Shown here: piece by piece, positions 1 to 7,370 of the stretch | Layout: every line of letters starts with the position of its first letter | Position numbering within the stretch: the first letter of the stretch is position 1 | NCBI GenBank assembly: GCA_035541015.1 | Contig: DATLFM010000053.1 | Coordinates: 1 to 48,205, forward strand | Source of the DNA: Candidatus Thermoplasmatota archaeon | GTDB taxonomy: Archaea; Thermoplasmatota; SW-10-69-26; JACQPN01; JAIVGT01 | Length of the DNA: 48,205 nt | Direction: 5' to 3' | Made by a program: the position numbers and the translations under genes | Notes under the pieces: model-generated | What the model saw: only the letters and a program-made list of their open reading frames with translations | What the model was told of the DNA's origin: nothing | Databases searched by the model: none

Positions 1-147
1 CCCGACGCGACCGAGGTCTACCCGTTCTGGGTCCAGCTCGCCTTCACGGCGGCCTTCGCGCTTCTTGCTTGGGAGGCGTACCGCGCGCTGCGGGAAGAGG
101 AGCCGGCGAAGCCGGCAGCGACGCTTCAGGTTACCGCCGGCGCGTAG
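1..147 (+). CDS. C-terminal fragment of a membrane protein
   Basis: An open frame enters from the left edge in frame 1 and stops at TAG 145-147, giving 48 visible residues. The fragment has one hydrophobic stretch (roughly residues 8-25, FWVQLAFTAAFALLAW), then a charged tail rich in Glu, Lys and Ala. This looks like the last transmembrane helix and cytoplasmic tail of a multi-spanning protein. The start and most of the gene lie outside the window, so no family can be named. Its 3' end overlaps the convergent flippase-like gene by 22 bp. I am fairly sure the frame is coding because of its composition and hydrophobic segment, but not of its function. Confidence 0.5.
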   Translation, partial: PDATEVYPFWVQLAFTAAFALLAWEAYRALREEEPAKPAATLQVTAGA

Positions 148-1091
148 GAGCCCGCCGCGCGGTGCACGACGACGTAGGCGCCCGGAAGGTCTGCGAGAAC
201 GGTCGTCACGCGGGCCAACAGCGCAAAGGCGAGCGCAAGCGGCAGCGGGGCGCCCAGAAGCGCGAGCACGAGCGTAAGTCCGCTCTCCTGGATGCCAAGG
301 CCGGCCACGCCGACGGGAACGAACGAGAGGGCCGTCACGAGCGGATGGAGGAGGACGAAGACGAGGAAGGGAAGCTCGAGACCCACGGCCTGCCCCACGA
401 GCCACCATTGCGCGCCAGCCAAGAAAAGCCCCGCCACGGACACGGCGAAGATGAGCGGGATCTCCCGCCGGAGCGCGCGCGCCTCCGCCGACATGCCGGC
501 GAAGCGCTCGGCAAGCCCGGAGCCAAGGGGCAGGAACGACAGCACGCGCTTGACCGTTGCCGTGCGGCCGCCCCAGACAAACGCCGTGCCCACGAGCGTC
601 ACCGAGGCCAACGCGAGGACGCCGGCCACAAGCGCGGTGCGAAGGCCCGGCTCGACGGGCAAGGTCCAGACTAGGAACGCAACGGCAAGCGCGCCCACCA
701 TGACCTTGAGGATGAGCTCGATGGCCTGCGTGCCCGCGACGATCGCAAAGGACTTCTTGGCCGGGACGCCCTCGCGCGCCAGAAGCGGCAGCACGGCGAA
801 GTACCCCACGCGGCCGGGGGTCACGTCGGAGAGGATGAGGCCGGCGAGGTTCACGCCCACGGCGCGGGAAAGCGTGAGGCGGTGGCCCGCGCGGGCGAGC
901 AGGTGCCAAAGCCGAGTCGCGAGCAGGAGACCCACGCACGCCCACGCGCCGATGGCCGCCAGCAGCGGCAGGCCCCTTGCGTCCCCGATCGTGGAGAGGA
1001 CCTCGGCCGAGCCGATGAGAAGCGCGGCCCACGCCAGGACCACGACCCCAAGGGCCGCCTGCAAGCCCTTCCACAGGAGGTCGCGACGCAC
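126..1091 (-). CDS. Flippase-like integral membrane protein (UPF0104 / lysylphosphatidylglycerol synthase TM family)
   Basis: A protein of about 321 residues made almost entirely of hydrophobic helices (seven to eight segments). It has the conserved family motif DVTPGRVGYFAVLPLL near residue 90 and a Gly/Pro-rich stretch VPVGVAGLGIQESG in the C-terminal third, both typical of PF03706. Members without the soluble synthetase domain are often found beside polyprenyl-phosphate glycosyltransferases and are thought to move lipid-linked sugars across the membrane. That role is inferred here from the neighbouring GT2 gene. I chose GTG at 1091-1089. A TTG at 1121-1119, overlapping the upstream stop, is the alternative and would add 10 residues. 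It is the last gene of the minus-strand operon epimerase-GT2-flippase. Confidence 0.75.
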   Translation of the reverse strand: MRRDLLWKGLQAALGVVVLAWAALLIGSAEVLSTIGDARGLPLLAAIGAWACVGLLLATRLWHLLARAGHRLTLSRAVGVNLAGLILSDVTPGRVGYFAVLPLLAREGVPAKKSFAIVAGTQAIELILKVMVGALAVAFLVWTLPVEPGLRTALVAGVLALASVTLVGTAFVWGGRTATVKRVLSFLPLGSGLAERFAGMSAEARALRREIPLIFAVSVAGLFLAGAQWWLVGQAVGLELPFLVFVLLHPLVTALSFVPVGVAGLGIQESGLTLVLALLGAPLPLALAFALLARVTTVLADLPGAYVVVHRAAGSYAPAVT

Positions 1092-1117
1092 GCGGCGCCG
1101 AGCGCGCGCACCGGGCT

Positions 1118-1897
1118 TCAACCCTTCGGGGCGTCGCGGCGCGAGGAAGCGCCGGCGGGCGGGTCGAACTCGCCCGCCTGCATGGCACGGCGGATGCGCC
1201 ACACGGCGGCAAGCATCCGCGGCCCGTCCCGAAGGACCGAGAAGCCCGAGTCGCGTCCGTGCCGGTAGCCGATGGGGATCTCGCGCAGCCGGAGACCCGC
1301 GCGGCGGGCCCGAGCCAGCATCTCGAGGTCCATCTCGTAGCCGAGGAACCGTCGGGGACGCACGAGGTCGAAAACGTCGCGCGGAAATCCCTTGACGCCG
1401 CACTGCGTGTCGGCGATGGAGAGCCCGAGGAGGAGATTCACGACGACGTTGAACAGCTTGCTCGGAAGGCGCCGGGTGACCGGAATCCGCTCCACCTGGC
1501 TTCGCGGATGCCGCCGCGAGGGAAGGACGACCTGGGTCCCCCCGTCGAGCTCCTTCAGGATCCGGGCGAGCGTGGAGGTGTCGAGGGGAACGTCTGCGTC
1601 CAGCATGACGAGGTACCGTCCGCGCGCGCTTGCCGCCGCGGCGGACAAGGCCCCTCCCTTGCCCTTGCGCGCGGGCTCGGCAAAGCCGCGCACGCGGGGG
1701 TCGGAGGCGGCAAAGTCCGCGATCACCGCGGGCGTCTCGTCCGTCGAGCCGTCGCCCTGAAGGATCGCTTCCGCGGGGTGACCTTCCTTGGCCGCGCGGT
1801 CCAGAAGCTCGAGCAGCCGGTCGCGGTTGTTGAGCAGGTTGCGGCCCTCGTTGCGGCACAGCACCAGCAGCGAGACGGAAGGCTCCCGAACCGTCAT
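1118..1897 (-). CDS. GT2 glycosyltransferase, dolichyl-phosphate glucose synthase (ALG5)-like
   Basis: A 259-residue GT-A fold enzyme. The N-terminal strand SVSLLVLCRNEGRN is followed by GDGSTDET near residue 48 and the metal-binding DxD (MLDADVPLD, Asp100-Asp102). The segment ADTQCGVKGF near residue 170 is characteristic of the ALG5/DPG-synthase branch, which moves a sugar from a nucleotide donor to a polyprenyl phosphate at the cytoplasmic membrane face. There are no transmembrane helices. The start is ATG 1897-1895, overlapping the epimerase stop by 4 bp (ATGA), so the two are translationally coupled. The next gene is a flippase-like membrane protein, which fits a charge-lipid-then-flip module. 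The sugar cannot be read from sequence, and a mannose-type (DPMS) specificity remains possible. Confidence 0.8.
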   Translation of the reverse strand: MTVREPSVSLLVLCRNEGRNLLNNRDRLLELLDRAAKEGHPAEAILQGDGSTDETPAVIADFAASDPRVRGFAEPARKGKGGALSAAAASARGRYLVMLDADVPLDTSTLARILKELDGGTQVVLPSRRHPRSQVERIPVTRRLPSKLFNVVVNLLLGLSIADTQCGVKGFPRDVFDLVRPRRFLGYEMDLEMLARARRAGLRLREIPIGYRHGRDSGFSVLRDGPRMLAAVWRIRRAMQAGEFDPPAGASSRRDAPKG

Positions 1898-2826
1898 GGC
1901 GTCCGCGTCCGCTCGTACTCGAGGGTGTCCAGCGCGGTCTGCGCAAGCGGGATGCGGGGCGCGTACCCCGCGTCTCGCGCAAGCTTGCCTGGATCGCCCA
2001 CGATCACCGACTCGTCGGCCGCGCGCAGGAGCGACGGGTCCTTGCGCGCGGCGATGGGAACGCGGGCTTCCTTGCAGAGAAGGTCCAGCACGTCGCCCAC
2101 GCGGGTCGCGCGGCCCGTGCACACGTTGTACGCCTCGCCCGGGCGGCCCTTCTCCATCGCCAGGAAGAGCGCCCGCGCCGCGTCGCGCACGTCCGAGAAG
2201 TCGCGCCGCGCGTCGAGGTTGCCCACGGCAAGCTCGCCCCCTCCCTCGCGCTCCAGGGCCGCGATCCTCCGGGCGAACTCCGAGAAGACCTGCCAGGCGC
2301 CGCCGGGGCCGTTGGCGTTGAACACGCGCGCGCGCACGGTCTCGATGCGGTCCGTGCGCCAGGCCGCGTAGGCCAGGAGGTCCGCGGCGACCTTCGAGAC
2401 GCCGTACGCCCGCACGGGCGTCTGCGGCCGGTCCTCGCGAAGCGGCATCTCCGACGCCGGCGCCTCGCCGTACTGTGCGCTCGATCCCGCGACGAGGACG
2501 CGGGCGGCAACGCCCGTCCGGCGCACCGCGTCGAGCACGTGGACGGTTCCCACGACGTTCACCTGCATCATGCGCGATGGATCCTGCGCCCAAAGCCGGG
2601 GGCTCGATTGTCCCGCCAGGTGGTAGATGCGTTCGGGCGCGATGCGGCCGACGAGCGTCTCCACGGCGCCGGCGTCGAGGATCTCCAACGGATGGACCGC
2701 GACGCGCGGATCGGGGGAGGGCTTGCTCGACGCCGAGGTCGCGTGGACCTCGTAGCCCTCTTCGGCGAGGCGGCGGCACAGGTGGCTCCCGACGAAACCC
2801 GTGCCGCCCGTCACGAGCGCCCGCAT
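1894..2826 (-). CDS. NAD(P)-dependent sugar epimerase/dehydratase (SDR, GDP-6-deoxyhexose reductase-like)
   Basis: A 310-residue extended short-chain dehydrogenase. It has the Rossmann motif GGTGFVG at residues 7-13, the strand-end Ser motif AGSSAQYG, the catalytic YGVSK (Tyr-x3-Lys) and the substrate loop FNANGPGG. The overall arrangement resembles GDP-4-keto-6-deoxymannose reductase (RMD) and GDP-mannose dehydratase relatives more than GalE, so a nucleotide-deoxysugar step is plausible but unproven. The start ATG 2826-2824 lies 27 nt from the centre of the TATA box at 2849-2857, which fits a leaderless transcript. First gene of a three-gene minus-strand operon, diverging from the GT4 gene at 2882. 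Confidence 0.8.
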   Translation of the reverse strand: MRALVTGGTGFVGSHLCRRLAEEGYEVHATSASSKPSPDPRVAVHPLEILDAGAVETLVGRIAPERIYHLAGQSSPRLWAQDPSRMMQVNVVGTVHVLDAVRRTGVAARVLVAGSSAQYGEAPASEMPLREDRPQTPVRAYGVSKVAADLLAYAAWRTDRIETVRARVFNANGPGGAWQVFSEFARRIAALEREGGGELAVGNLDARRDFSDVRDAARALFLAMEKGRPGEAYNVCTGRATRVGDVLDLLCKEARVPIAARKDPSLLRAADESVIVGDPGKLARDAGYAPRIPLAQTALDTLEYERTRTP

Positions 2827-2848
2827 GCGGGCGTCGAACGACGGGGGA

Positions 2849-2857
2849 CTTATAAAG
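2849..2857. promoter_or_regulatory. Shared, near-palindromic TATA box for divergent genes
   Basis: The intergenic space 2827-2881 is only 55 nt and holds a single A/T-rich island, ACTTATAAAGG, which reads as a TATA box on both strands (TTATAAAG and CTTTATAAG). Its centre is about 28 nt from both start codons (minus 2826, plus 2882). That is where archaeal TBP sits relative to the first nucleotide of a leaderless mRNA. Confidence 0.7.
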
Positions 2858-2881
2858 GGTTGGCGGGGTAGTCCGGTCTTG

Positions 2882-4039
2882 ATGCGCGTCGTGCACGTCG
2901 CCGCCCGATTTCCGCCCGCCGAAGGGGGCGGCGAGCGCCACGTTGCGCGGCTCACAAGCGAGCTTGCGAAGCTTGGCAACGACGTGACGGTCGTCACGAC
3001 GAAGATGCGGACCGAGGTCCCGCAGGTCCTCGACCCTCGCCTGCCCGACGAGGAATCGGTGGAGGGCGTGCGCGTCGTGCGCGTGCCCATCCGGTCCACG
3101 GGAATCCCCGCGTGGGGGTACGGCTTCGAGATCCCGAACCTGCGCGCCCTCGTCGATCGCTTCGTACCCGACGTCGTGCATCTCCATGGCTATGGATACA
3201 AATCGTGGGATGCGCTCGTCCGCGATCGCGCCGGCGCGCGATGGAAGGTTGCGCTCACGTCCCACGGGTTCGTGGAGGGTCGGGGGGCGTTTCGCCCGCT
3301 CAAAGGACTGTACAACCTCCTCAAAGGACCCGGCACCGTCGGAGCCCTCGACGCGGCCATTGCGCTCACCCCCACGGACGCCGCCACGTTCACCGAGCTT
3401 GGCGCTCGCCGCGTCGAGGTGATTCCAAACGGGGTCGAATACGAGCGCTTCGCGCACGCCAAACCGGACCAGGACCTTCTTGCGAAGCTCCGGGTCGACG
3501 TCGGACGTTACGTGCTCAACGTGAGTCGGATCGAGAAGGTGAAAGGTCAGGACCTGCTGCTCGAGGCTTTCGCGCGCGCGGCAAGCCCGGAGTCGGGCAT
3601 CGACCTCGTGCTCGCCGGCGAGGGGACCGCCTCCGACGAGGTACGGGACCTGGCGCGCTCGCTGGGCGTGGACGACCGCGTGCGGTTCGCCGGGCGCCTC
3701 TTGGATCCCCAGGTCGCAAGCCTCGTCAAGACGGCGCGCGTCTTCGCGCACACGCCGCGCGAGGAGCCCTTTGGCATCGTGTACCTCGAGGCCATGGCGG
3801 CCGAGGTGCCCACGCTTGGCACAAACGTCGGGGGCGTGCCGTTTGCGACGGGCGGCGCGGCGCTTCTCGTGGCGCCCTCGCCACCTGCCATCGCGGAGGG
3901 GCTGCACGATCTCCTGACGGACGAGCCGCACCGGGCGCGCCTGATCGGCCGCGGCCGGCACCACGCCAAGGCGCAGACGTGGACCTCCAACGCCGCTCGC
4001 GTTCACGCGCTCTACAAGGAGCTGGTCGCGGCTGGTTGA
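2882..4039 (+). CDS. GT4 family glycosyltransferase
   Basis: A 385-residue GT-B glycosyltransferase. The N-terminal acceptor domain begins MRVVHVAARFPPAEGGGERH, with a glycine loop in first-strand position. The C-terminal donor domain has NVSRIEKVKGQDLLLEAF around residue 205 and the nucleotide-sugar motif EEPFGIVYLEAMA (E-x7-E) around residue 300. It would transfer a sugar from a nucleotide donor to a growing lipid-linked or surface glycan on the cytoplasmic face. ATG 2882 is preferred because the TATA box at 2851 gives a leaderless transcript starting there, even though the frame is open further upstream. It is followed directly by another GT4 gene. Donor and acceptor are unknown. Confidence 0.85.
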   Translation: MRVVHVAARFPPAEGGGERHVARLTSELAKLGNDVTVVTTKMRTEVPQVLDPRLPDEESVEGVRVVRVPIRSTGIPAWGYGFEIPNLRALVDRFVPDVVHLHGYGYKSWDALVRDRAGARWKVALTSHGFVEGRGAFRPLKGLYNLLKGPGTVGALDAAIALTPTDAATFTELGARRVEVIPNGVEYERFAHAKPDQDLLAKLRVDVGRYVLNVSRIEKVKGQDLLLEAFARAASPESGIDLVLAGEGTASDEVRDLARSLGVDDRVRFAGRLLDPQVASLVKTARVFAHTPREEPFGIVYLEAMAAEVPTLGTNVGGVPFATGGAALLVAPSPPAIAEGLHDLLTDEPHRARLIGRGRHHAKAQTWTSNAARVHALYKELVAAG

Positions 4040-4073
4040 TCTCGACATCCAGATCCCGTTCTTCCATCCCTCC

Positions 4074-5180
4074 GTGGGCGGCGTCGAGCATCGCGTACTC
4101 GAGACGGCCCGACTGCTCACCGCGCGCGGGCATCGCGTCGTCGTCCACACCGCCGCGGCTCTTCCGGACCGGCGCCCGCTGCCCGAGGGAGACGAGCCGT
4201 TCGGCGGCTTCGAGATCGTGCGCTACCGGCCGGAAGTCTTCCGTGGCACGTTCCGGCTGTTCTACCGCCCTCGGCCGCGTTTCCGCGAGGTGCTGGAGAC
4301 GCAAGGCTACCCGAGCCCGGTTTCCGACTGGCTGGCCCGTCGCCACCGATCCACGCACGCCCTGACCACGGGGCTCATGGGATCCACGCTCTACCCCGGC
4401 CGCCTCACCCATTACCTGGCCCGCATCGCCTACGATCACCTGCGTGGGCTCCCGACGCTCCGCCGGATGGACGCGATCCAGGTGATGACGGCCGACGAGA
4501 CCCGATGGGCGCGCTCGCACGGCGTTCGCGTGCCCATCGAGGAGATCCCAAGCCCGGCCGACGACAGCGCCTTCGAAGAGTACGACGCGGCTTCCGCCAT
4601 GCAGAAGCACGGCCTTGCGCGCTACGTTCTCTTCCTCGGGCGCCTGTTCGAGGAGAAGAACCCGCGCCACCTCGTGCAAGCCTTCGAGCGCGTCGCGGCC
4701 CGGTTCCCGGAGGTGAAGCTCGTCTTTGTGGGCCCCGACCAAGGCGAGCGGGAGCCCGTGCTCGCGCTCGCGAAGGCCCTGGGCCTGGCGGACCGCGTGG
4801 TGACGACGGGCGCCGTGTCGCGCGAGGAGAAGTTCGCCCTCCTCCGCGGGTGCGAGTTCCTCGCGCTTCCAACCGACTACGAAGCGCAGGGCGTCGTCTT
4901 CCTCGAAGCCTGGGCGCAGGGCCGCCCGGTCGTCGCCACGCGCGTGGGCGGCGTGCCCTACGTCGTCGACGAGGGCGTGAACGGGCTGCTGCACGAACGG
5001 GGAGACATCGGGGGCATCACGCGCGCGATGGAGACGCTGCTTGCGGACCCGGCGCTCTGCCGTCGCATGGGCGAGGCCGGTCGCAAGAAGGCGCAGTCGC
5101 AGTACCGCTGGAGCGTCACGATCCCTCGCCTGGAGGCGCTCTACGAGCGCATTCTTGCCGCGCGGCCGGACGCGAGATAA
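4074..5180 (+). CDS. GT4 family glycosyltransferase with an unusual or missing start codon
   Basis: A GT-B enzyme of at least 368 residues. The donor-domain motif LFLGRLFEEKNPRHLVQAFE lies around residue 185, and DYEAQGVVFLEAWAQGRPV (E-x7-E type) around residue 265. The first usable start is GTG 4074, but the frame stays open upstream and encodes DIQIPFFHPS immediately before GGVEH. That matches the first beta strand of GT4 enzymes, so GTG 4074 would remove a structural strand. Upstream there is no in-frame ATG, GTG or TTG, only a near-cognate CTG at 4032, which overlaps the preceding gene's stop region. Either a non-canonical start or a small sequence error is possible. Same strand and operon as the GT4 gene before it. 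Confidence 0.8.
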   Translation: MGGVEHRVLETARLLTARGHRVVVHTAAALPDRRPLPEGDEPFGGFEIVRYRPEVFRGTFRLFYRPRPRFREVLETQGYPSPVSDWLARRHRSTHALTTGLMGSTLYPGRLTHYLARIAYDHLRGLPTLRRMDAIQVMTADETRWARSHGVRVPIEEIPSPADDSAFEEYDAASAMQKHGLARYVLFLGRLFEEKNPRHLVQAFERVAARFPEVKLVFVGPDQGEREPVLALAKALGLADRVVTTGAVSREEKFALLRGCEFLALPTDYEAQGVVFLEAWAQGRPVVATRVGGVPYVVDEGVNGLLHERGDIGGITRAMETLLADPALCRRMGEAGRKKAQSQYRWSVTIPRLEALYERILAARPDAR

Positions 5181-5184
5181 ACGG

Positions 5185-5192
5185 TTATATAA
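5185..5192 (+). promoter_or_regulatory. TATA box of the heptose operon
   Basis: TTATATAA lies immediately after the preceding stop codon and centres about 27 nt before ATG 5215. This fits a leaderless mRNA starting at hddA, and it indicates that the heptose genes have their own promoter in addition to any read-through from the glycosyltransferases. Confidence 0.7.
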
Positions 5193-5214
5193 CTCGGATC
5201 GGCATGGTCACCCG

Positions 5215-6249
5215 ATGCCGCCGGAGGGCGCCCCCAAGCAGCTCATGATCCGGGCCAAGGCCCCTCTGCGGATCAGCTTCGGCGGCGGAGGCACGGACGT
5301 GTCGCCGTACATCGAGGAGCGCGGCGGCGTGGTCATCAGCGCGACCGTCAACAAGTACGCCTTCGGCACGCTGCGCCCTCGGCAGAGCGACCCCATCATC
5401 CAGATCAAGAGCCTGGATCTCGACGTGGAGGCCCGCTACGAGACGGCCGAGCAGTGGCGGTTCGACGGGAAGCTCGACCTCGTGAAGGCCGTGCTGCAGA
5501 ACTTCACGCCAAAGCAGGGCTTCGACCTCTTTCTCCACTCGGATGCGCCGCCGGGCTCTGGGCTCGGCTCGTCCTCGACCGTGATGGTTGCGCTCATCGG
5601 GCTGTTCAAGCACTGGATGAAGCTCCCGCTCACGCAATACGACGTCGCCGACCTTGCCTACAAGCTCGAGCGCTTGGACCTTGGCATCGAGGGCGGCAAG
5701 CAGGACCAGTATGCGGCGGCCTTCGGCGGCTTCAACTTCATCGAGTTCCACAAGGACGCGACGATCGTGAACCCGCTCAAGGTGAGCCGGCAGGTCGTGA
5801 ACGAGCTCGAGTACCGCTGCATGCTCGTGTACACCGGGCGCACGCGGCTGTCGGCCAACATCATCCGGGAGCAGAAGGAGCGCTTCTCGACCGGCAAGAC
5901 GACCGACGTGCTCGACCAGACGAAGCAGTTGGCAGTCGACCTCAAGAACGCGCTCTTGCGCGGCAACCTCGACACCTTCGGCTCGTTGCTGCACCAGGGT
6001 TGGGAGCTCAAGAAGAACTTCGCGAGCAAGGTCTCAAGCCCGGAGATCGACAAGATGTACGAGGCCGCGCGCGCCACGGGCGCCGTCGGCGGCAAGATCC
6101 TCGGCGCCGGCGGCGGCGGGTACCTCCTGCTCTTCTGCGAGTTCGACCGCAAGCACGAGGTGGCCAAGGAGGTGCGATCGCTCGGAGGGGAGCCCACGGA
6201 GTTCGCCTTCGAGGAGTCGGGCCTCCAGACGTGGGAGGTCCATGGCTAG
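5215..6249 (+). CDS. hddA: GHMP kinase, D-glycero-D-manno-heptose 7-phosphate 1-kinase (HddA-like)
   Basis: A 344-residue GHMP kinase. It carries the HddA-type N terminus RAKAPLRISFGGGGTD, the ATP loop PPGSGLGSSSTVM near residue 115, and the C-terminal glycine motif GAGGGGYLLLF near residue 300. HddA phosphorylates C1 of heptose 7-phosphate, using the product of GmhA. The next two genes are GmhA-like and GmhB-like, which strongly favours HddA over a fucokinase or galactokinase-type activity. ATG 5215 is chosen from the TATA box at 5185-5192. ATG 5245 (MIRAKAPL), 30 nt downstream, matches bacterial HddA N termini and is the alternative. Overlaps gmhA by 8 bp. Cytoplasmic. Confidence 0.82.
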   Translation: MPPEGAPKQLMIRAKAPLRISFGGGGTDVSPYIEERGGVVISATVNKYAFGTLRPRQSDPIIQIKSLDLDVEARYETAEQWRFDGKLDLVKAVLQNFTPKQGFDLFLHSDAPPGSGLGSSSTVMVALIGLFKHWMKLPLTQYDVADLAYKLERLDLGIEGGKQDQYAAAFGGFNFIEFHKDATIVNPLKVSRQVVNELEYRCMLVYTGRTRLSANIIREQKERFSTGKTTDVLDQTKQLAVDLKNALLRGNLDTFGSLLHQGWELKKNFASKVSSPEIDKMYEAARATGAVGGKILGAGGGGYLLLFCEFDRKHEVAKEVRSLGGEPTEFAFEESGLQTWEVHG

Positions 6250-6814
6250 CGAAGCGGACGTGCTCGCGCAGATCCAGGCGAGCATCGACGCCAAGGAAGG
6301 GCTCAAGGCCAGCGCGCGGCAGATCCTGGCCGTGGCCGACGTCGTCACGCGGAGCCTTCGCAACGGCGGCAAGATGATCATCTTCGGAAACGGCGGGTCG
6401 GCCGCCGACGCGCAACACATCGCGGCCGAGCTTTCCGGCCAGTTCTACAACCGAAAGCGGCCGGGGGCGGCCGCTCTTGCAATCACCACGAACACGAGCG
6501 CGCTCACCGCGATCGCAAACGACTTCGACTTCGAGACGGTCTTCTCGCGCCAGCTCGAAGGCCTCACCCGGCCCGGCGACGTCGTGATCGGCATCTCCAC
6601 GTCGGGCAACAGCCCCAACGTGGTGAAGGCCATGGAGACGGCGCGCAAGCTTGGCGCCGTCACCGTCGCCATGACCGGCGCCGGCGGCAAGCTTGCCGGC
6701 ATGGTCGACCACGCCCTCGTCGTCCCTTCCACCGAGACCCCGCGCATCCAGGAAAGCCACATCCTCATGGGCCACATCCTCTGCCAGATCGTCGAGAAGG
6801 ACCTGTTCGGTTGA
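6242..6814 (+). CDS. gmhA: Sedoheptulose 7-phosphate isomerase (GmhA-like SIS protein)
   Basis: A 190-residue single-SIS-domain protein, the usual GmhA length. The motifs GNGGSAADAQHIAAEL (around residues 49-64) and STSGNSPNV (around residue 120) form the phosphosugar site, and the C-terminal QESHILMGHILC carries the family's conserved Glu and His. GmhA converts sedoheptulose 7-phosphate to D-glycero-D-manno-heptose 7-phosphate, the first step of nucleotide-heptose synthesis. Its position between an HddA-like kinase and a GmhB-like phosphatase supports that substrate over other SIS-domain activities. It overlaps hddA by 8 bp, so translation is probably coupled. Confidence 0.88.
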   Translation: MASEADVLAQIQASIDAKEGLKASARQILAVADVVTRSLRNGGKMIIFGNGGSAADAQHIAAELSGQFYNRKRPGAAALAITTNTSALTAIANDFDFETVFSRQLEGLTRPGDVVIGISTSGNSPNVVKAMETARKLGAVTVAMTGAGGKLAGMVDHALVVPSTETPRIQESHILMGHILCQIVEKDLFG

Positions 6815-6821
6815 GCACGCC

Positions 6822-7370
6822 ATGACGCGACGTGCCGCCGTCTTTGTCGACCGCGACGACACCCTCATGCGCGACGTGCCCTACTGCTCGCGCCCCGAGG
6901 ACGTGACGCTCCTTCCCGCGGCGGCGCAAGCCGTGCGCCGCTGGAACGAGGCGGGTCTTCCGGTCTTCCTGGTGACAAACCAGTCGGGCCTCGCCAGGGG
7001 CTACTTTGACCGCCCGACGCTCGAGCGGGTCCACGAGCGCCTTCGCGAGCTTCTGGGCAAGGAGGGCGCGCGGCTGGATGCGCTTTACGTCTGCCCGCAC
7101 GCTCCCGCCGACGCCTGCCCCTGCCGCAAGCCGGAGCCCGGCATGGTCGAGCAGGCGGCGCGCGAGCATGGGATCGACCCTCGGCAAAGCGTGGTGGTGG
7201 GCGACCGCATGCTCGACGTGCTTCTTGCCAAGCGGGTGGGGGCGCGGGCCGTGATCGTTCCCTCCGAGCGCGGGCGAGCCGAGCTTGCCCTCGCGGGGCC
7301 GCAGGAGCAGCCCGATTTCGTCGCGCCTTCGCTCGCCGAAGCCGCGGAATGGGTCCTCCGGAGGCGATGA
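6822..7370 (+). CDS. gmhB: D-glycero-D-manno-heptose 1,7-bisphosphate 7-phosphatase (GmhB-like HAD)
   Basis: A 182-residue HAD-superfamily phosphatase. Motif I is FVDRDDTL, with the Asp nucleophile and the Asp at +2; the usual Gly between them and Thr is Asp here. VTNQSGLARGYF follows. The zinc loop CPHAPADACPCRKPEPG (Cys-x-His then Cys-x-Cys) is diagnostic for GmhB and the histidinol-phosphatase relatives, and motif IV is VVGDRMLD. It would remove the C7 phosphate from heptose 1,7-bisphosphate. Starts 7 nt after gmhA and ends in ATGA overlapping the next glycosyltransferase. Context with hddA and gmhA decides against a histidine-pathway role. Confidence 0.87.
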   Translation: MTRRAAVFVDRDDTLMRDVPYCSRPEDVTLLPAAAQAVRRWNEAGLPVFLVTNQSGLARGYFDRPTLERVHERLRELLGKEGARLDALYVCPHAPADACPCRKPEPGMVEQAAREHGIDPRQSVVVGDRMLDVLLAKRVGARAVIVPSERGRAELALAGPQEQPDFVAPSLAEAAEWVLRRR

